Shown: piece after piece, positions 6,846 through 15,242 of the stretch | Layout of the letters: every line of letters begins with the position of its first letter | How positions within the stretch are numbered: position 1 is the first letter of the stretch | Assembly (NCBI GenBank): GCA_024690695.1 | Contig: JAILOS010000052.1 | Location: forward strand, 1 to 17,667 | Reading direction: 5' to 3' | DNA length: 17,667 nt | Source of the DNA: Oscillospiraceae bacterium | Lineage (GTDB): Bacteria > Bacillota_A > Clostridia > Oscillospirales > Oscillospiraceae | Notes under the pieces: generated by a model | Databases searched by the model: none | Told to the model about the DNA's origin: nothing | The model's input: the letters and a program-made list of their open reading frames with translations, nothing else | Position numbers and translations under genes: made by a program

Positions 6846-8333
6846 ATGAAAAAGATTCTTGCATTAGTATTAGCCATGGCGATGCTGCTCGTCCTGCTGG
6901 CCGGCTGCGGCTCGGAAGGGAACGCGGGAACCGGCGGCGAGGCCGGTACCCAGGGGCCCGCTGCGGTCGAAGGCGTGCCCGGCGTTGACGACAACGGCGA
7001 GATCCGCATCTGGGTCGGCGAGGAGTCGGCCGAGTTCTATCAGAAGGTCTGCGACGAGTATATCGCGGCCAACCCCGATTTCGGCTATAAAATCACCGTC
7101 AAGGGCATGGATACCGGCTCGGTCGCCGGCACCATCACCACCGACCCGTCGGCCGCCGCCGACATCTTCACCGTCGCGCACGACAACATCGGCAAGCTCG
7201 CTTCCACGATGTGCGCCAAGCCCTTCACCGACGAGGAGCTGATCGCGCAGGTCCTGGCCGACAACCCCGATTCCTTCAAGAAGGTCATTTATTCCGCCTA
7301 CGAGGGCGTGAACTACCTGTACGGCGTGCCCTACATCTCCCAGGCCCTGTTCCTGTACTACAACAAGGAGCTCGTCACCGCGGAGCAGGCGCAGAGCTTT
7401 GAGGGCCTGCGCGAGGCTGCTGCCGCCGCCAACTGCAAGGCCATCACCGTCACCGGCGACGACGGCTTCAACATGTCCTTCGCGCTGCTGGCCAGCCGCG
7501 TCAGCGACCACAACACCACTGTGAAGCTCTACGAGGGCGCCGAGGCTGTGTCCGGCGGCTCCAAGGGCGTCAGCAACTGCCAGGGCGACGACACCGTGGC
7601 GATCGTGCGCTGGCTGCAGGCCTACGCGGAAGATCCGAACGGCTTCAAGTGGGCCTCCTCCGACGGCTGGGACGCCGACTTCCGCAACAAGGGCGTCGTG
7701 TCCGTGATCGGCGGCGCCTGGCACTTCAACACCGCGAAGGCCTCCGTCGGCGAGAGCAACCTGGGCATCGCCCTGATCCCGACCTTCACGCTGACTGCGG
7801 ACGCGGTGGCGGGCCTGCAGGGCGTCTCCGCCGGCGACGTCTACCGCGGCGGCACCTTTGCCGACTGCAAGTGCTTCATGATCAACCTCAACTCCGAGCC
7901 CACCAAGTATGTCAAGGAGCAGCAGCTGATCAAGTACCTGTCCAGCAAGGAGATCCAGAACCGCTCCTACCTCGAGGTCATGAACGTCCCGGCCTACGTC
8001 GGCGCGGCGGACTTCATCAAGCAGTGCTATGACGAGGGCAAAGTGACCGAGAGCGAATACAGCCTTGCCGCGATGCAGGTCAGCATGGCCGAGTGGGGCA
8101 TCCCGCAGCCCTTCCTCACCGGCACGCTGAACACCTACTACTATTCCAAGAACGCCCCGGCCGTGTTCCGCGCGATGATCGACAAGAAAGCCTACCCGAC
8201 GACCGGCGATCAGATCCTGACCGAGACCACCTCGCTCGACGGCATCCGCAAGGGCCTGTACCTGATCGAGTATCTGTGGATGCACGGCGTCACCCCGAAG
8301 GAGTTCCCCGCCACGCTGCCCACCCAGGCATAA
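6846..8333 (+). CDS. Maltodextrin-type extracellular solute-binding lipoprotein
   Basis: The substrate-capturing part of the ABC importer, 495 residues, anchored by a lipid on Cys21 (VLLAGC). After a Gly-rich spacer the mature fold begins at EIRIWVGEESAEFYQKVCDEY (about 52-72), the usual opening of family 1 (MalE-like) binding proteins. Other family features are AADIFTVAHDNIGKL (104-118), YGVPYISQALFLYYNKEL (159-176, near the hinge) and a late SVIGGAWHFN segment. It precedes malF and malG genes and follows the ATPase. AAGGAGGAG just upstream fixes the start at 6846 rather than the in-frame ATG at 6810, which overlaps the RDD gene and would spoil the signal peptide. Codons are strongly biased. 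Maltodextrin specificity rests on the neighbouring amylases. Confidence 0.93.
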   Translation: MKKILALVLAMAMLLVLLAGCGSEGNAGTGGEAGTQGPAAVEGVPGVDDNGEIRIWVGEESAEFYQKVCDEYIAANPDFGYKITVKGMDTGSVAGTITTDPSAAADIFTVAHDNIGKLASTMCAKPFTDEELIAQVLADNPDSFKKVIYSAYEGVNYLYGVPYISQALFLYYNKELVTAEQAQSFEGLREAAAAANCKAITVTGDDGFNMSFALLASRVSDHNTTVKLYEGAEAVSGGSKGVSNCQGDDTVAIVRWLQAYAEDPNGFKWASSDGWDADFRNKGVVSVIGGAWHFNTAKASVGESNLGIALIPTFTLTADAVAGLQGVSAGDVYRGGTFADCKCFMINLNSEPTKYVKEQQLIKYLSSKEIQNRSYLEVMNVPAYVGAADFIKQCYDEGKVTESEYSLAAMQVSMAEWGIPQPFLTGTLNTYYYSKNAPAVFRAMIDKKAYPTTGDQILTETTSLDGIRKGLYLIEYLWMHGVTPKEFPATLPTQA

Positions 8334-8375
8334 ACAAGAACGGTCGGATTCCTGGACTTTTTTGGGAGGGAAAAT

Positions 8376-9833
8376 ATGGCTTCCAAATTGAAAAAAGCTC
8401 CGAAAAACGCTGAACGCGTGAGCTTTCTGGAACGCCTGGGGAAAGCCTTTTCCGATTTCGGAAAACGCTTTGCGGACGGCTCCCCGGGAACCAAGGCTTC
8501 ACACTTCATTTTCGGCGCGGGAAACTTTTACCACAAACAATACGTCAAGGGCGCGCTCTTCCTCCTGCTTCAGCTCGGCATTCTCGCGCTGATGATCTTC
8601 TGCCCGTCGGTCAACGGAACGCCGTACGGCTGGAAGGCGCTGGCAAACCTGTCTCTGAAAAACGTGACCGAGGGCAAGATCGACATCTTCTCCGGAACGA
8701 TGCTTGTCAGACCGTCCGACTGCAAGCTGATGGTTCTGTTCGGCTTTGCCACGATCGCGATGATCATCATCTACTTCCTGCTTTGGAATCTGAACATCGA
8801 ATCGTCCCGCAAGGCGGATCTGGATGAGAAGATCGGCAAAAAGCCCACGTCCTTCAAGGAGGACCTGGCCGAGCTGCTCGACGGCCGCTTCCACGTCCTG
8901 ATGCTCACGCCTACCTGCATCGCGGCGACGCTGTTCACGATCATCCCGACGATCTTCATGATCTCGCTGGCCTTCTCCACGTATAACCTGCAGGACATGA
9001 ACGACCTCGGCACGAACCTCTTCAGCTGGAACGGCATTCAGAACTTCCGCGCGGTCTTCACCGGCGAGGGCTCGCTGGGCATTGAGATCAAAAACCGTTT
9101 CCTGCCTGTTCTGGGCTGGACCTTCATCTGGGCGATCTTCGCCACGCTGACCTGCTATCTGGGCGGCATCGTCCTGGCGCTGCTGATCAACAAGAAGGGC
9201 CTGAAGGGCAAGAAGGTCTTCCGCACGGTCTTCATCTTCACGATCGCCGTGCCGCAGTTCATCTCTCTGCTGGCGGTCCGCAACCTGCTGGGCGAGTACG
9301 GCCCCTTCAACGCGATGCTGATGAACCTCGGCTGGACCCAGAACCCGATCGGCTTCCTAGGTCTGAACACCGGCGACAGCGAGCGGCTGGCCAAGTTCAT
9401 GGTCATCCTGATCAACATGTGGGTCGGCGTCCCGTACACGATGCTGATGACCTCGGGCATTCTGATGAATATCCCCGCGGATCTGTACGAGGCGGCCCGC
9501 GTGGACGGCGCCTCGACGATGAAGATGTTCCGCAAGATCACGATGCCCTACGTCGTTTTCGTCACGACCCCGTATCTGATCTCCAGCTTCGTCGGAAACA
9601 TCAGCGCCTTCAACACGATCTTCCTGCTGACAGGAGGCGGACCGACCTACGTCGGCTATCAGGCCGGCGGCACCGACCTCCTGGTTACGTGGCTGTACAA
9701 GGTGACGATCGATCAGGGCTCGTACAACACGGGCGCCGTCATCGGCATCTTCACCTTCCTGATCACCGCTACCATCACGCTGGTCACGTATCGCCGCAGC
9801 AAGGCTTATAACGAGGAGGATACGTTCCAATGA
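8376..9833 (+). CDS. malF: MalF-type sugar ABC transporter permease
   Basis: One of the two membrane subunits of the importer, 485 residues. About eight hydrophobic segments are seen (near 58-78, 116-138, 178-200, 247-270, 282-302, 338-360, 394-416 and 452-473). The ATPase-docking EAA loop is at 372-391 (EAARVDGASTMKMFRKITMP). The two extra N-terminal helices and a soluble stretch before the core are like MalF rather than the shorter six-helix permeases, and it lacks the large MalF P2 loop of Enterobacteria. SWNGIQNFRAVF marks the start of the core domain. GGGAGGG at 8364-8370 precedes the start. The stop overlaps the next gene by four bases (ATGA). Confidence 0.94.
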   Translation: MASKLKKAPKNAERVSFLERLGKAFSDFGKRFADGSPGTKASHFIFGAGNFYHKQYVKGALFLLLQLGILALMIFCPSVNGTPYGWKALANLSLKNVTEGKIDIFSGTMLVRPSDCKLMVLFGFATIAMIIIYFLLWNLNIESSRKADLDEKIGKKPTSFKEDLAELLDGRFHVLMLTPTCIAATLFTIIPTIFMISLAFSTYNLQDMNDLGTNLFSWNGIQNFRAVFTGEGSLGIEIKNRFLPVLGWTFIWAIFATLTCYLGGIVLALLINKKGLKGKKVFRTVFIFTIAVPQFISLLAVRNLLGEYGPFNAMLMNLGWTQNPIGFLGLNTGDSERLAKFMVILINMWVGVPYTMLMTSGILMNIPADLYEAARVDGASTMKMFRKITMPYVVFVTTPYLISSFVGNISAFNTIFLLTGGGPTYVGYQAGGTDLLVTWLYKVTIDQGSYNTGAVIGIFTFLITATITLVTYRRSKAYNEEDTFQ

Positions 9834-10753
9834 ATAAGAAAAAGGTCAGCAGCCAGTCCCGCAACCGCCGGGTCAGCCTGGGCGTTACCTATGCTGTCCT
9901 GATCGTGCTGGGAATCATTTGGCTCGTCCCCCTTGTCTGGATCCTGCTTTCCGCGTTCCGCTGCGAATACCAGCCCGACGGTACCTTTATCGGTACGGTC
10001 ACCAGCAACTTCTTCCCGAAGGCCTACGGCCTGAAGAACTTCAAGGACCTGTTCACGGCCACCTATTACGGCATTGAGAAGGCCTTCCCGCACTGGCTGC
10101 TGAACACGCTGATCGTCGCCGTGTTCGACTGCGTCATCTCGACCTTCCTGGTCCTCTCGGTCGCATACTGCATGTCCAAACTGAAGTTCAAGCTCCGCAA
10201 GCCCTTCATGAACATCTCGATGATCCTCGGCCTGTTCCCGGGCTTCATGAGCATGATCGCGATTTACTTCCTGCTGAAGTCCGTCGGCCTGACCGGCAAC
10301 CCGGAACACCCGGGCTATTCCATGATCGGTCTGATCCTGGCCTACAGCGCGGGCGCCGGCCTCGGCTTCCAGATCGCCAAGGGCTTCTTCGACGTTATCC
10401 CGAACGCCCTGGTCGAATCGGCCAAGCTGGACGGCTGCACCAACTTCAAGATCTTCCGGCAGATCATCCTGCCGCTGGCCAAGCCCATCATCATCTATCA
10501 GGCGCTGATGAGCTTCACCGGGCCCTGGATGGACTTCATCTTTGCGAAGGTCATCATCGGCGCGGAGAACTGCCAGTTCTGGACGGTCTCTGTCGGCCTG
10601 TACTCGCTGATGTTCGGCACGCACCCCGACACCAACCTGTTCACCCAGTTCGCGGCAGGCTGCGTGATCGTCGCCATCCCGATCGTGAGCCTGTTCATGT
10701 GGCTGCAGAAGTACTACGTGGAAGGCGTCACCGCCGGCGCGGTCAAGGGCTGA
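9830..10753 (+). CDS. malG: MalG-type sugar ABC transporter permease
   Basis: Second membrane subunit of the importer, 307 residues. Six hydrophobic segments are seen (about 20-42, 90-113, 128-150, 162-182, 218-232 as part of the core, and 272-291). The EAA loop is at 196-215 (ESAKLDGCTNFKIFRQIILP), and the C-terminus YYVEGVTAGAVKG is the classic MalG ending, whose tail in E. coli MalG reaches into the ATPase dimer. Start and previous stop overlap as ATGA, so MalF and MalG are made in equal amounts. It is the last gene of the operon. Confidence 0.95.
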   Translation: MNKKKVSSQSRNRRVSLGVTYAVLIVLGIIWLVPLVWILLSAFRCEYQPDGTFIGTVTSNFFPKAYGLKNFKDLFTATYYGIEKAFPHWLLNTLIVAVFDCVISTFLVLSVAYCMSKLKFKLRKPFMNISMILGLFPGFMSMIAIYFLLKSVGLTGNPEHPGYSMIGLILAYSAGAGLGFQIAKGFFDVIPNALVESAKLDGCTNFKIFRQIILPLAKPIIIYQALMSFTGPWMDFIFAKVIIGAENCQFWTVSVGLYSLMFGTHPDTNLFTQFAAGCVIVAIPIVSLFMWLQKYYVEGVTAGAVKG

Positions 10754-10792
10754 GCCCCTCAAGCGCACGGAAAAACCAAACCCGGCAAAACG

Positions 10793-10826
10793 ACAACGGA
10801 CAGAGCCTGTCGGCTCTGTCCGTTGT
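10793..10826. terminator. Shared terminator between convergent operons
   Basis: A perfect 15-bp stem, ACAACGGACAGAGCC (10793-10807) with GGCTCTGTCCGTTGT (10812-10826), has a TGTC loop. The U-rich side (TCGTTTTG) is on the minus strand, so it best serves the gene at 10906-11298. The same stem lies 40 nt after the malG stop and probably ends that transcript too. The stem core matches the hairpin at 217-249. Confidence 0.8.
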
Positions 10827-10905
10827 TCGATGTTCGCCGTTCACCGGAAAGGCGAGGCGCTGGGGAACGCCCCGGCCGGACCCTGACCGCCGTCGGGCTC
10901 CGGCC

Positions 10906-11298
10906 TTAAAAACTGACGCTGCGGGGCTGCTCGCCGAAGGCGTAGAAGGTCGCGGTCGCGTTGCGCAGATACCAGACCTCGGTGTTGCCGTCGTCGGGCG
11001 AATACATCTTCTGCAGCGCGGGATAGGCGTCCAGCATGCTCACGCGCGCGTCGCGGCGGTCGTCCAGCACGGCGCTGGCTTCCACGCGCAGCCACTTGCC
11101 GGGCAGCATCGCGCAGATCTCGATGTGCGGATTGGCGTGGAGCTGGTGGGACACGGCCTTGACGCGCCCGGTCTGGATATAGAGCTTGCCGTCGAAGAGG
11201 TTGACCGTGCCGAAGGGACGCACCCGGGGCTGTCCTTCGTCGCAGGTGGCCAGATAATAGGTCCCCGCGGCCTTCAAAAATTCGTACACTTCCTGCAT
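10906..11298 (-). CDS. Pyridoxamine-5'-phosphate-oxidase-like flavin-binding-fold protein
   Basis: A 130-residue split-barrel protein of the short PNPOx-like group: MQEVYEFLKAAGTYYLATCD, then PRVRPFGTVNLFDGKLYIQTG (24-44), VSHQLHANPHIEICAM (49-64) and ALQKMYSPDDGNTEVWYL (94-111). These match the compact FMN- or F420-type barrels common in Clostridia, which are too short to be full PdxH and whose reactions are mostly unknown. The start follows AAAGGAG closely; a longer in-frame reading to 11466 would overlap the kinase gene and lacks family similarity. It begins five bases after the kinase stop and is the third gene of a minus-strand operon. The last residues recur at 265-297. Confidence 0.88.
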   Translation of the reverse strand: MQEVYEFLKAAGTYYLATCDEGQPRVRPFGTVNLFDGKLYIQTGRVKAVSHQLHANPHIEICAMLPGKWLRVEASAVLDDRRDARVSMLDAYPALQKMYSPDDGNTEVWYLRNATATFYAFGEQPRSVSF

Positions 11299-11303
11299 GG
11301 GTA

Positions 11304-11849
11304 TTACTCCTTTCCGATATTGGACGGCGGCTCCGTCTCGAAGCGCCGTAAAAACGCGTCGATCTGACGCTGGTTTTTCAAAATCACGCACTTGTCCGGC
11401 CAGCGGGCCGCGATCGCGGCGTAGTGAGCGCGTCTCGGGCGCGTGCGGCCTCTCCACAGCACCCACCAGAGAAATTCCGCGTCCAGCTTTTCGGCGCAGC
11501 CCTCGGTCATGTCCGGGCGGCTTTTCCCGCGGAAGCGCCGGTAGCGTTCGGTCACCCGCGCGAGCGAGGAAAAGCGGTTGAAGAGCAGCAGGACGATCCG
11601 GTCGGCCTCCTCCAGCCGGCGCGGCTGCAGGAGATTGGCGTAGTTGCCGTCGATCACCCAGCCTGCCTCTTCGTTCTCGTCCATGAAGGCCCGCACGAGG
11701 GAAAGCTGCTCCTCCTGCGGCCGTATCCGCCAGCCCGGCAGAAACTGCACTGCGTCCAGATGCAGCGCCGGCACGCCGCAGCGCTCGGCCAGCGCGCGGG
11801 CGAGCGTGGATTTGCCGGAGCCGGAATAGCCGAGAAGGGCGATCTTCAC
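11304..11849 (-). CDS. FlaR-like P-loop nucleotide kinase (topology modulation protein family)
   Basis: A 181-residue small kinase-type NTPase. It has P-loop GYSGSGKST (7-15), a substrate-side LHLDAVQFLPGW segment (29-40), WVIDGNY (64-70), DRIVLLLFNR (82-91) and an Arg-rich lid RVTERYRRFRGKSRPD. This arrangement is that of the adenylate-kinase-like group annotated as DNA topology modulation protein FlaR; the true substrate of most members is unknown. The GTG start at 11849 overlaps the tatD stop as GTGA and has GGAGG upstream, which is why the longer reading from 11894 was not used. It is coupled to tatD and to the PNPOx-like gene. Confidence 0.85.
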   Translation of the reverse strand: MKIALLGYSGSGKSTLARALAERCGVPALHLDAVQFLPGWRIRPQEEQLSLVRAFMDENEEAGWVIDGNYANLLQPRRLEEADRIVLLLFNRFSSLARVTERYRRFRGKSRPDMTEGCAEKLDAEFLWWVLWRGRTRPRRAHYAAIAARWPDKCVILKNQRQIDAFLRRFETEPPSNIGKE

Positions 11850-12613
11850 GGCGCGGCCTCCAGGCCGAACAGGCGCCTGCCGTTTTCCAGGCACAGCCGC
11901 GCGGCCTCCGCGGCCGTCAGACCCTTGAGCTCGCCGATCTTTTCCGCGACGCAGACGAGATTGCGCGAGTCGTTGCGCCGGCCGCGCAGCGGCTCGGGGC
12001 TGAGATAGGGGCTGTCGGTCTCCATCAGGATGCGCTCCGGCGGGCAGAGGGCGAGCACCTCCAGCGCTCTCCGGGCGTTTTTGTAGGTGATCGGCCCGTC
12101 AAAGCCGAGATACCAGCCGAGCGCCAGCAGCTCCTCGGCCATCTCGAGGCTGCCCGAGAAGCAGTGGAACACGCCGCGCGCGCCGGGATAGTCCCGCGCG
12201 ATGGCCAGACAGTCGCCGTGCGCGTCCCGGTCGTGGACGATGACGGGCTTGCCCAGCTCCATCGCGAGCTCGATCTGCGCGCGGAAGAGCTTTTGCTGCT
12301 CGGCCTTGTGCTCCCTGTCCCAGTAGTAGTCCAGCCCGACCTCCCCGATCGCAACGCATTTCGGGTGCCGCGCGAGCTCGCGGATCACGCCGAGCTCGCA
12401 GGGGTCGTGCGCCATCTCCTCCGGGTGGACGCCGACGGCGGCGTAGACGAAGGGCCAGCGCTCCGCCAGCGCAAGAGCGGCGCGGCTGCTTTCGGTGTCG
12501 CAGCCGGGATCGACGATCAGCTCCACCCCGGCGGCGGCGAGCGCCGGCAGCAGCTCGTCCCGGTCCGAATCGAAATGGCGGTCGTCGTAGTGCGCGTGCG
12601 TATCGAAAAACAT
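11846..12613 (-). CDS. tatD: TatD-family metal-dependent deoxyribonuclease
   Basis: A 255-residue cytoplasmic hydrolase of the amidohydrolase fold; TatD proteins act as 3'-5' nucleases in DNA repair or clearance. Metal ligands are all present: THAH (His6, His8), EVGLDYYWD with Glu91, VIVHDRDAHGD with His127, GVFHCFSGS with His150 and METDSPYLSPEP with Asp200. Length is normal for the family. GCAGGAGGGG lies just upstream of the ATG, and a large upstream in-frame extension to 13792 is only the reverse reading of the transporter gene. First gene of its operon, driven from the divergent promoter region. Confidence 0.95.
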   Translation of the reverse strand: MFFDTHAHYDDRHFDSDRDELLPALAAAGVELIVDPGCDTESSRAALALAERWPFVYAAVGVHPEEMAHDPCELGVIRELARHPKCVAIGEVGLDYYWDREHKAEQQKLFRAQIELAMELGKPVIVHDRDAHGDCLAIARDYPGARGVFHCFSGSLEMAEELLALGWYLGFDGPITYKNARRALEVLALCPPERILMETDSPYLSPEPLRGRRNDSRNLVCVAEKIGELKGLTAAEAARLCLENGRRLFGLEAAP

Positions 12614-12644
12614 CGGCGTCCCCTCCTGCAAGGCTTCTGCCGCT

Positions 12645-12673
12645 ATTATACCCGCTTTGCGGCAAAAGCGCAA
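12645..12673 (-). promoter_or_regulatory. Promoter of the tatD operon
   Basis: On the minus strand TTGCGC (12668-12673) and a perfect TATAAT (12645-12650) are 17 nt apart. The -35 overlaps the palindrome AAGCGCTT (12672-12679), whose core is like that of LacI-family operators; the flanks do not fit the cre consensus well. Confidence 0.65.
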
Positions 12674-12711
12674 GCGCTTCAATCGGTTTACATAACTTTT
12701 CCCTCGCGGTT

Positions 12712-12745
12712 GGCTCTTGAAAAAGAGCCCGCGGCGGGGTATAGT
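12712..12745 (+). promoter_or_regulatory. Promoter of the cstA-like gene, with hairpin over the -35
   Basis: TTGAAA (12717-12722), 17 nt and TATAGT (12740-12745) make a good sigma-A-type promoter, with transcription starting near 12752. A perfect 7-bp inverted repeat GGCTCTT / AAGAGCC (12712-12718 / 12723-12729) lies across the -35 and could be an operator. Confidence 0.7.
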
Positions 12746-12799
12746 ATACGCGATTTGAATTTTCGGGAGGCCGGGCCTCCCGCGCAAGGAGAACGAGAC

Positions 12800-14536
12800 A
12801 TGAACGCACTGATTTTTTTGGCCGCGGCGGCGCTGCTGATCGCGGGCGGCCTGCTGATCGGCCGCGCGCTCGAGAAGCGCTGGGGCGTCGATCCCGGGAG
12901 GGAAACGCCCTCGCAGGACTGTTTTGACGGCAAGGATTTCGTACCCACGCCGCCCTTCGTCGTGCTGGGACATCATTTTTCGTCGATCGCCGGGGCCGGG
13001 ACGATCTGCGGCACGGTGATCGCCGCGTCGTACGGCTGGCTGCCCGCGCTGCTGTGGGTGCTGATCGGCACGCTGCTGTTCGGACTGACGCAAAATTTCG
13101 GCGCGCTGCTGGCCTCGCTGCGGCACAAGGGCCGTTCGCTCGGGCGCGTGCTGCGCGAACACGTCGGCGAGAAGGCGCAGAAGCTCTTCACGGCCTTCGC
13201 GCTCGTCACGCTGATCCTGCTGGTCGCCTGCTTCACAAAGGTCACGGCCGCGGTCTTCGCTTCGTCGGCGGAGGGCGGTCTTGTGTCGGTCGGCTTCGGA
13301 CGGGTGGCCCCCGGCGCCTCCGCCGGCACGGCCTCGATCCTCTTCGTGCTGGTCGCGCTGCTGTTCGGCCTGCTGGTCTTCCGGAAGAATCTGCCGATGA
13401 TCCCCGTCACGGTCGTCTGCCTGCTGCTGATGGCGGGCAGCGTCTGGCTCGGGCTGAACGTCGGGCTGAATTGCAGCGCCCCGGTCTGGGTGGCGATCAT
13501 CGCCGTATATATCACGGCCGCGTCGCTGCTGCCGGTCTGGTCGCTGCTGCAGCCGCGCGATTTTCTCTGTTCCTTCCTGCTCTGGGGCGTGATGCTGTTC
13601 AGCCTTTTCGCGCTGGTCAGGCCCTGCTTCGGCGGGACATACGTGATGACGCCGGCCTTCACCGGCGCCTCCAACGCGCACGGCCCGCTGCTTCCGGCCC
13701 TCCTCGCGCTGATGGGGGGCGGCGTGGTCTCGGGCTATCGGGCGCTGATCGCCTCCGGCACGACGGCCAAGCAGCTCGCCAACGAAAAGCACGCCCGCGG
13801 CGTCAGCGTGGGCTCCCTGCTGCTCGACGCGCTGCTGGCGCTGCTGGTGCTTTTCACTGTCAGCAACGTGTCCGTCTTCCGGCAGCTTGACGGCTTTTCG
13901 TCTCCGCTGGCCGCCTTTTCCGCCGGCGTCGCCACGGCCTGGGCCGGCATGACCGGCGGCTCCGACGCGCAGCCCGTCGTCACGAACGGACTCGTCTACA
14001 CGCTGATGACCGTCGCGGTCGCCCTGTTCACGCTGACGACGCTCGACACCTGCACCCGTCTTGGACGCTATCTCTTCGCCGAGCTCTTCAATCCCGAGAA
14101 CCGCCGGCTCAAGAAGCTGGAGGGCGCGCAGCGCTTCTTTGCCCGCCCGGTCGTCGGCACGCTGTTCGTCGTGCTGCCCGGCTGCGCGCTGGGCCTTGCC
14201 CGCGAGACGGACAGGCTCTGGACGATCTTCGGCGCGGCAAACCTGCTGCTGGCGGGGCTGGCCCTGCTGACGGTCGCGATCTGGCTGAAGGAGAGCGGCA
14301 AAGGCGGCGCGCTGCTGCGCGTGCTGACGCTCGTGCTGCTGATCCTCGGCATGGGCACGCTCTGCTATCTGCTCGGCGTCGGCGCCGGCCGTCTCGCCGC
14401 GGGCGCTTTCGCGTGGATCGAGCTGCTGGGGCTGGTCTGCGGCCTGCTGCTGCTCGTGCTGGCCGTGCTGCTGCTGATCGCCTGCCTGCCGGCGCTGTTC
14501 AAAAAGACCGGGGAGGCGGCGAACGATGCGGATTGA
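12800..14536 (+). CDS. cstA: CstA-family transporter (pyruvate/peptide uptake)
   Basis: A 578-residue polytopic membrane protein of the carbon starvation CstA family; studied members import pyruvate or are linked to peptide use during starvation. The family signature is clear near the N-terminus: DGKDFVPTPPFVVLGHHFSS (43-62), then IAGAGTICGTVIAASYGWLPALLW (63-86). There are well over ten hydrophobic segments through to a very Leu-rich C-terminus. It is shorter than E. coli CstA (about 700 residues) but within the range seen in Firmicutes. AAGGAG at 12786-12791 supports the ATG at 12800. It has its own promoter and overlaps the next gene by 11 bases. The substrate cannot be read from sequence. 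Confidence 0.9.
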   Translation: MNALIFLAAAALLIAGGLLIGRALEKRWGVDPGRETPSQDCFDGKDFVPTPPFVVLGHHFSSIAGAGTICGTVIAASYGWLPALLWVLIGTLLFGLTQNFGALLASLRHKGRSLGRVLREHVGEKAQKLFTAFALVTLILLVACFTKVTAAVFASSAEGGLVSVGFGRVAPGASAGTASILFVLVALLFGLLVFRKNLPMIPVTVVCLLLMAGSVWLGLNVGLNCSAPVWVAIIAVYITAASLLPVWSLLQPRDFLCSFLLWGVMLFSLFALVRPCFGGTYVMTPAFTGASNAHGPLLPALLALMGGGVVSGYRALIASGTTAKQLANEKHARGVSVGSLLLDALLALLVLFTVSNVSVFRQLDGFSSPLAAFSAGVATAWAGMTGGSDAQPVVTNGLVYTLMTVAVALFTLTTLDTCTRLGRYLFAELFNPENRRLKKLEGAQRFFARPVVGTLFVVLPGCALGLARETDRLWTIFGAANLLLAGLALLTVAIWLKESGKGGALLRVLTLVLLILGMGTLCYLLGVGAGRLAAGAFAWIELLGLVCGLLLLVLAVLLLIACLPALFKKTGEAANDAD

Positions 14537-15086
14537 TCCGACGCTCTACGAGGGCCGTCCCGCGGAAAGGCGCGAGGCCAACGAGGAGCGCTGCTACGAG
14601 CTGCTCGACCGCCTCGGCGTGCGGTACTTCCGCGTCGATCACGACTCCGCGGAGAACATCCCCGACTGCGAGCTGGTCGAGGGGCTGCTCGGCTGCGGCA
14701 TCTGCAAGAACCTGTTTCTGACGAACCGGCAGCAGACCGATTTTTATCTGCTGATCATGCCCGGGGAAAAGCCCTTCAAGACAAAGCTGCTGTCGAAGCA
14801 GATCGGCACGGCGCGGCTGTCCTTCGGCTCCCCGGCGGATATGGAGCGGCTGCTCGATCTCAAGCCCGGCTCGGTGAGCGTGCTGGGGCTGATGAACGAC
14901 AAGGGCGGGGCCGTGCAGCTGCTGGTCGACAGGGAGCTCCTCGAGGCGGCCGAATTCGGCTGCCACCCCTGCCGCAACACCACGAGCCTGCGCTTTTCCA
15001 CGGCGGAGCTGTTTGAAAAGCTCCTGCCGGCGATGAATCACGCGCCGCGCTTCGTCGAGCTCCCCTGGGACCCCGACGCGCCGTAA
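14526..15086 (+). CDS. Prolyl-tRNA editing domain protein (ProXp-ala/YbaK-like)
   Basis: A 186-residue free-standing editing domain of the YbaK/ProX superfamily, which removes a wrongly attached amino acid (Ala in ProXp-ala) from tRNA-Pro. Family features: YFRVDHDSAENIPD (34-47), GICKNLFLTNRQQTDFYLLI (58-77) with the conserved Lys61 expected at the active site, LSFGSPADMERLL (98-110), GSVSVLGLMND (115-125) and FGCHPCRNTTSL (144-155). Length matches the ProXp-ala type. The start lies 11 bases inside the CstA-like gene, after a GGGGAGG stretch, so it depends on translation of that gene. The pairing with a transporter has no obvious functional reason. A strong terminator follows. Confidence 0.88.
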   Translation: MRIDPTLYEGRPAERREANEERCYELLDRLGVRYFRVDHDSAENIPDCELVEGLLGCGICKNLFLTNRQQTDFYLLIMPGEKPFKTKLLSKQIGTARLSFGSPADMERLLDLKPGSVSVLGLMNDKGGAVQLLVDRELLEAAEFGCHPCRNTTSLRFSTAELFEKLLPAMNHAPRFVELPWDPDAP

Positions 15087-15100
15087 CGAAAGACGGGGAG

Positions 15101-15168
15101 CGCCGCCCCACCCCGTAGGGGCGACCCTTGCGGTCGCCCGCGGCCTTTCCCGCCGCAGCGGGGAAGGC
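15101..15168. repeat. Interspersed hairpin repeat, copy 1
   Basis: The first copy of a GC-rich repeat beginning CGCCGCCCCACCCCGTAGGG. It contains stem GGGCGACC / GGTCGCCC (15119-15126 / 15132-15139) and a second hairpin that acts as a terminator. It is nearly identical to 15243-15310: the first 47 nt match exactly, then one substitution and one inserted base. CCCGTAGGGGCG-type repeats are common in genomes of this group. Confidence 0.75.
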
Positions 15169-15174
15169 TTTTTT
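15143..15174 (+). terminator. Terminator of the cstA-proX operon, inside the repeat
   Basis: An 11-bp stem with one G-U pair, GCCTTTCCCGC (15143-15153) and GCGGGGAAGGC (15158-15168), has a CGCA loop and is followed by six T. It is a textbook intrinsic terminator 57 nt after the stop codon. The hairpin belongs to the repeat, but the T run is not present in copy 2. Confidence 0.85.
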
Positions 15175-15191
15175 ATCCGCCCCCGCGCAAA

Positions 15192-15240
15192 CCTCGCCCC
15201 GCCCCGTAGGGGACGGCGTCCTCGACGTCCCGCCCGCGCA
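15192..15240. repeat. Related repeat unit (GTAGGGGACG type)
   Basis: A shorter unit shares the GCCCCGTAGGGG core with the flanking copies but continues with a different hairpin, GGGACG / CGTCCC (15210-15215 / 15226-15231). It stands between copies 1 and 2 and may be a sister family or a diverged member. Confidence 0.55.
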
Positions 15241-15242
15241 AA

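Noticed and set aside
12614..13792. N-terminal extension of TatD on the minus strand
   Set aside because: The extra part is the antisense of the CstA-like gene; the true TatD start MFFDTHAHYD with its ribosome binding site is at 12613.
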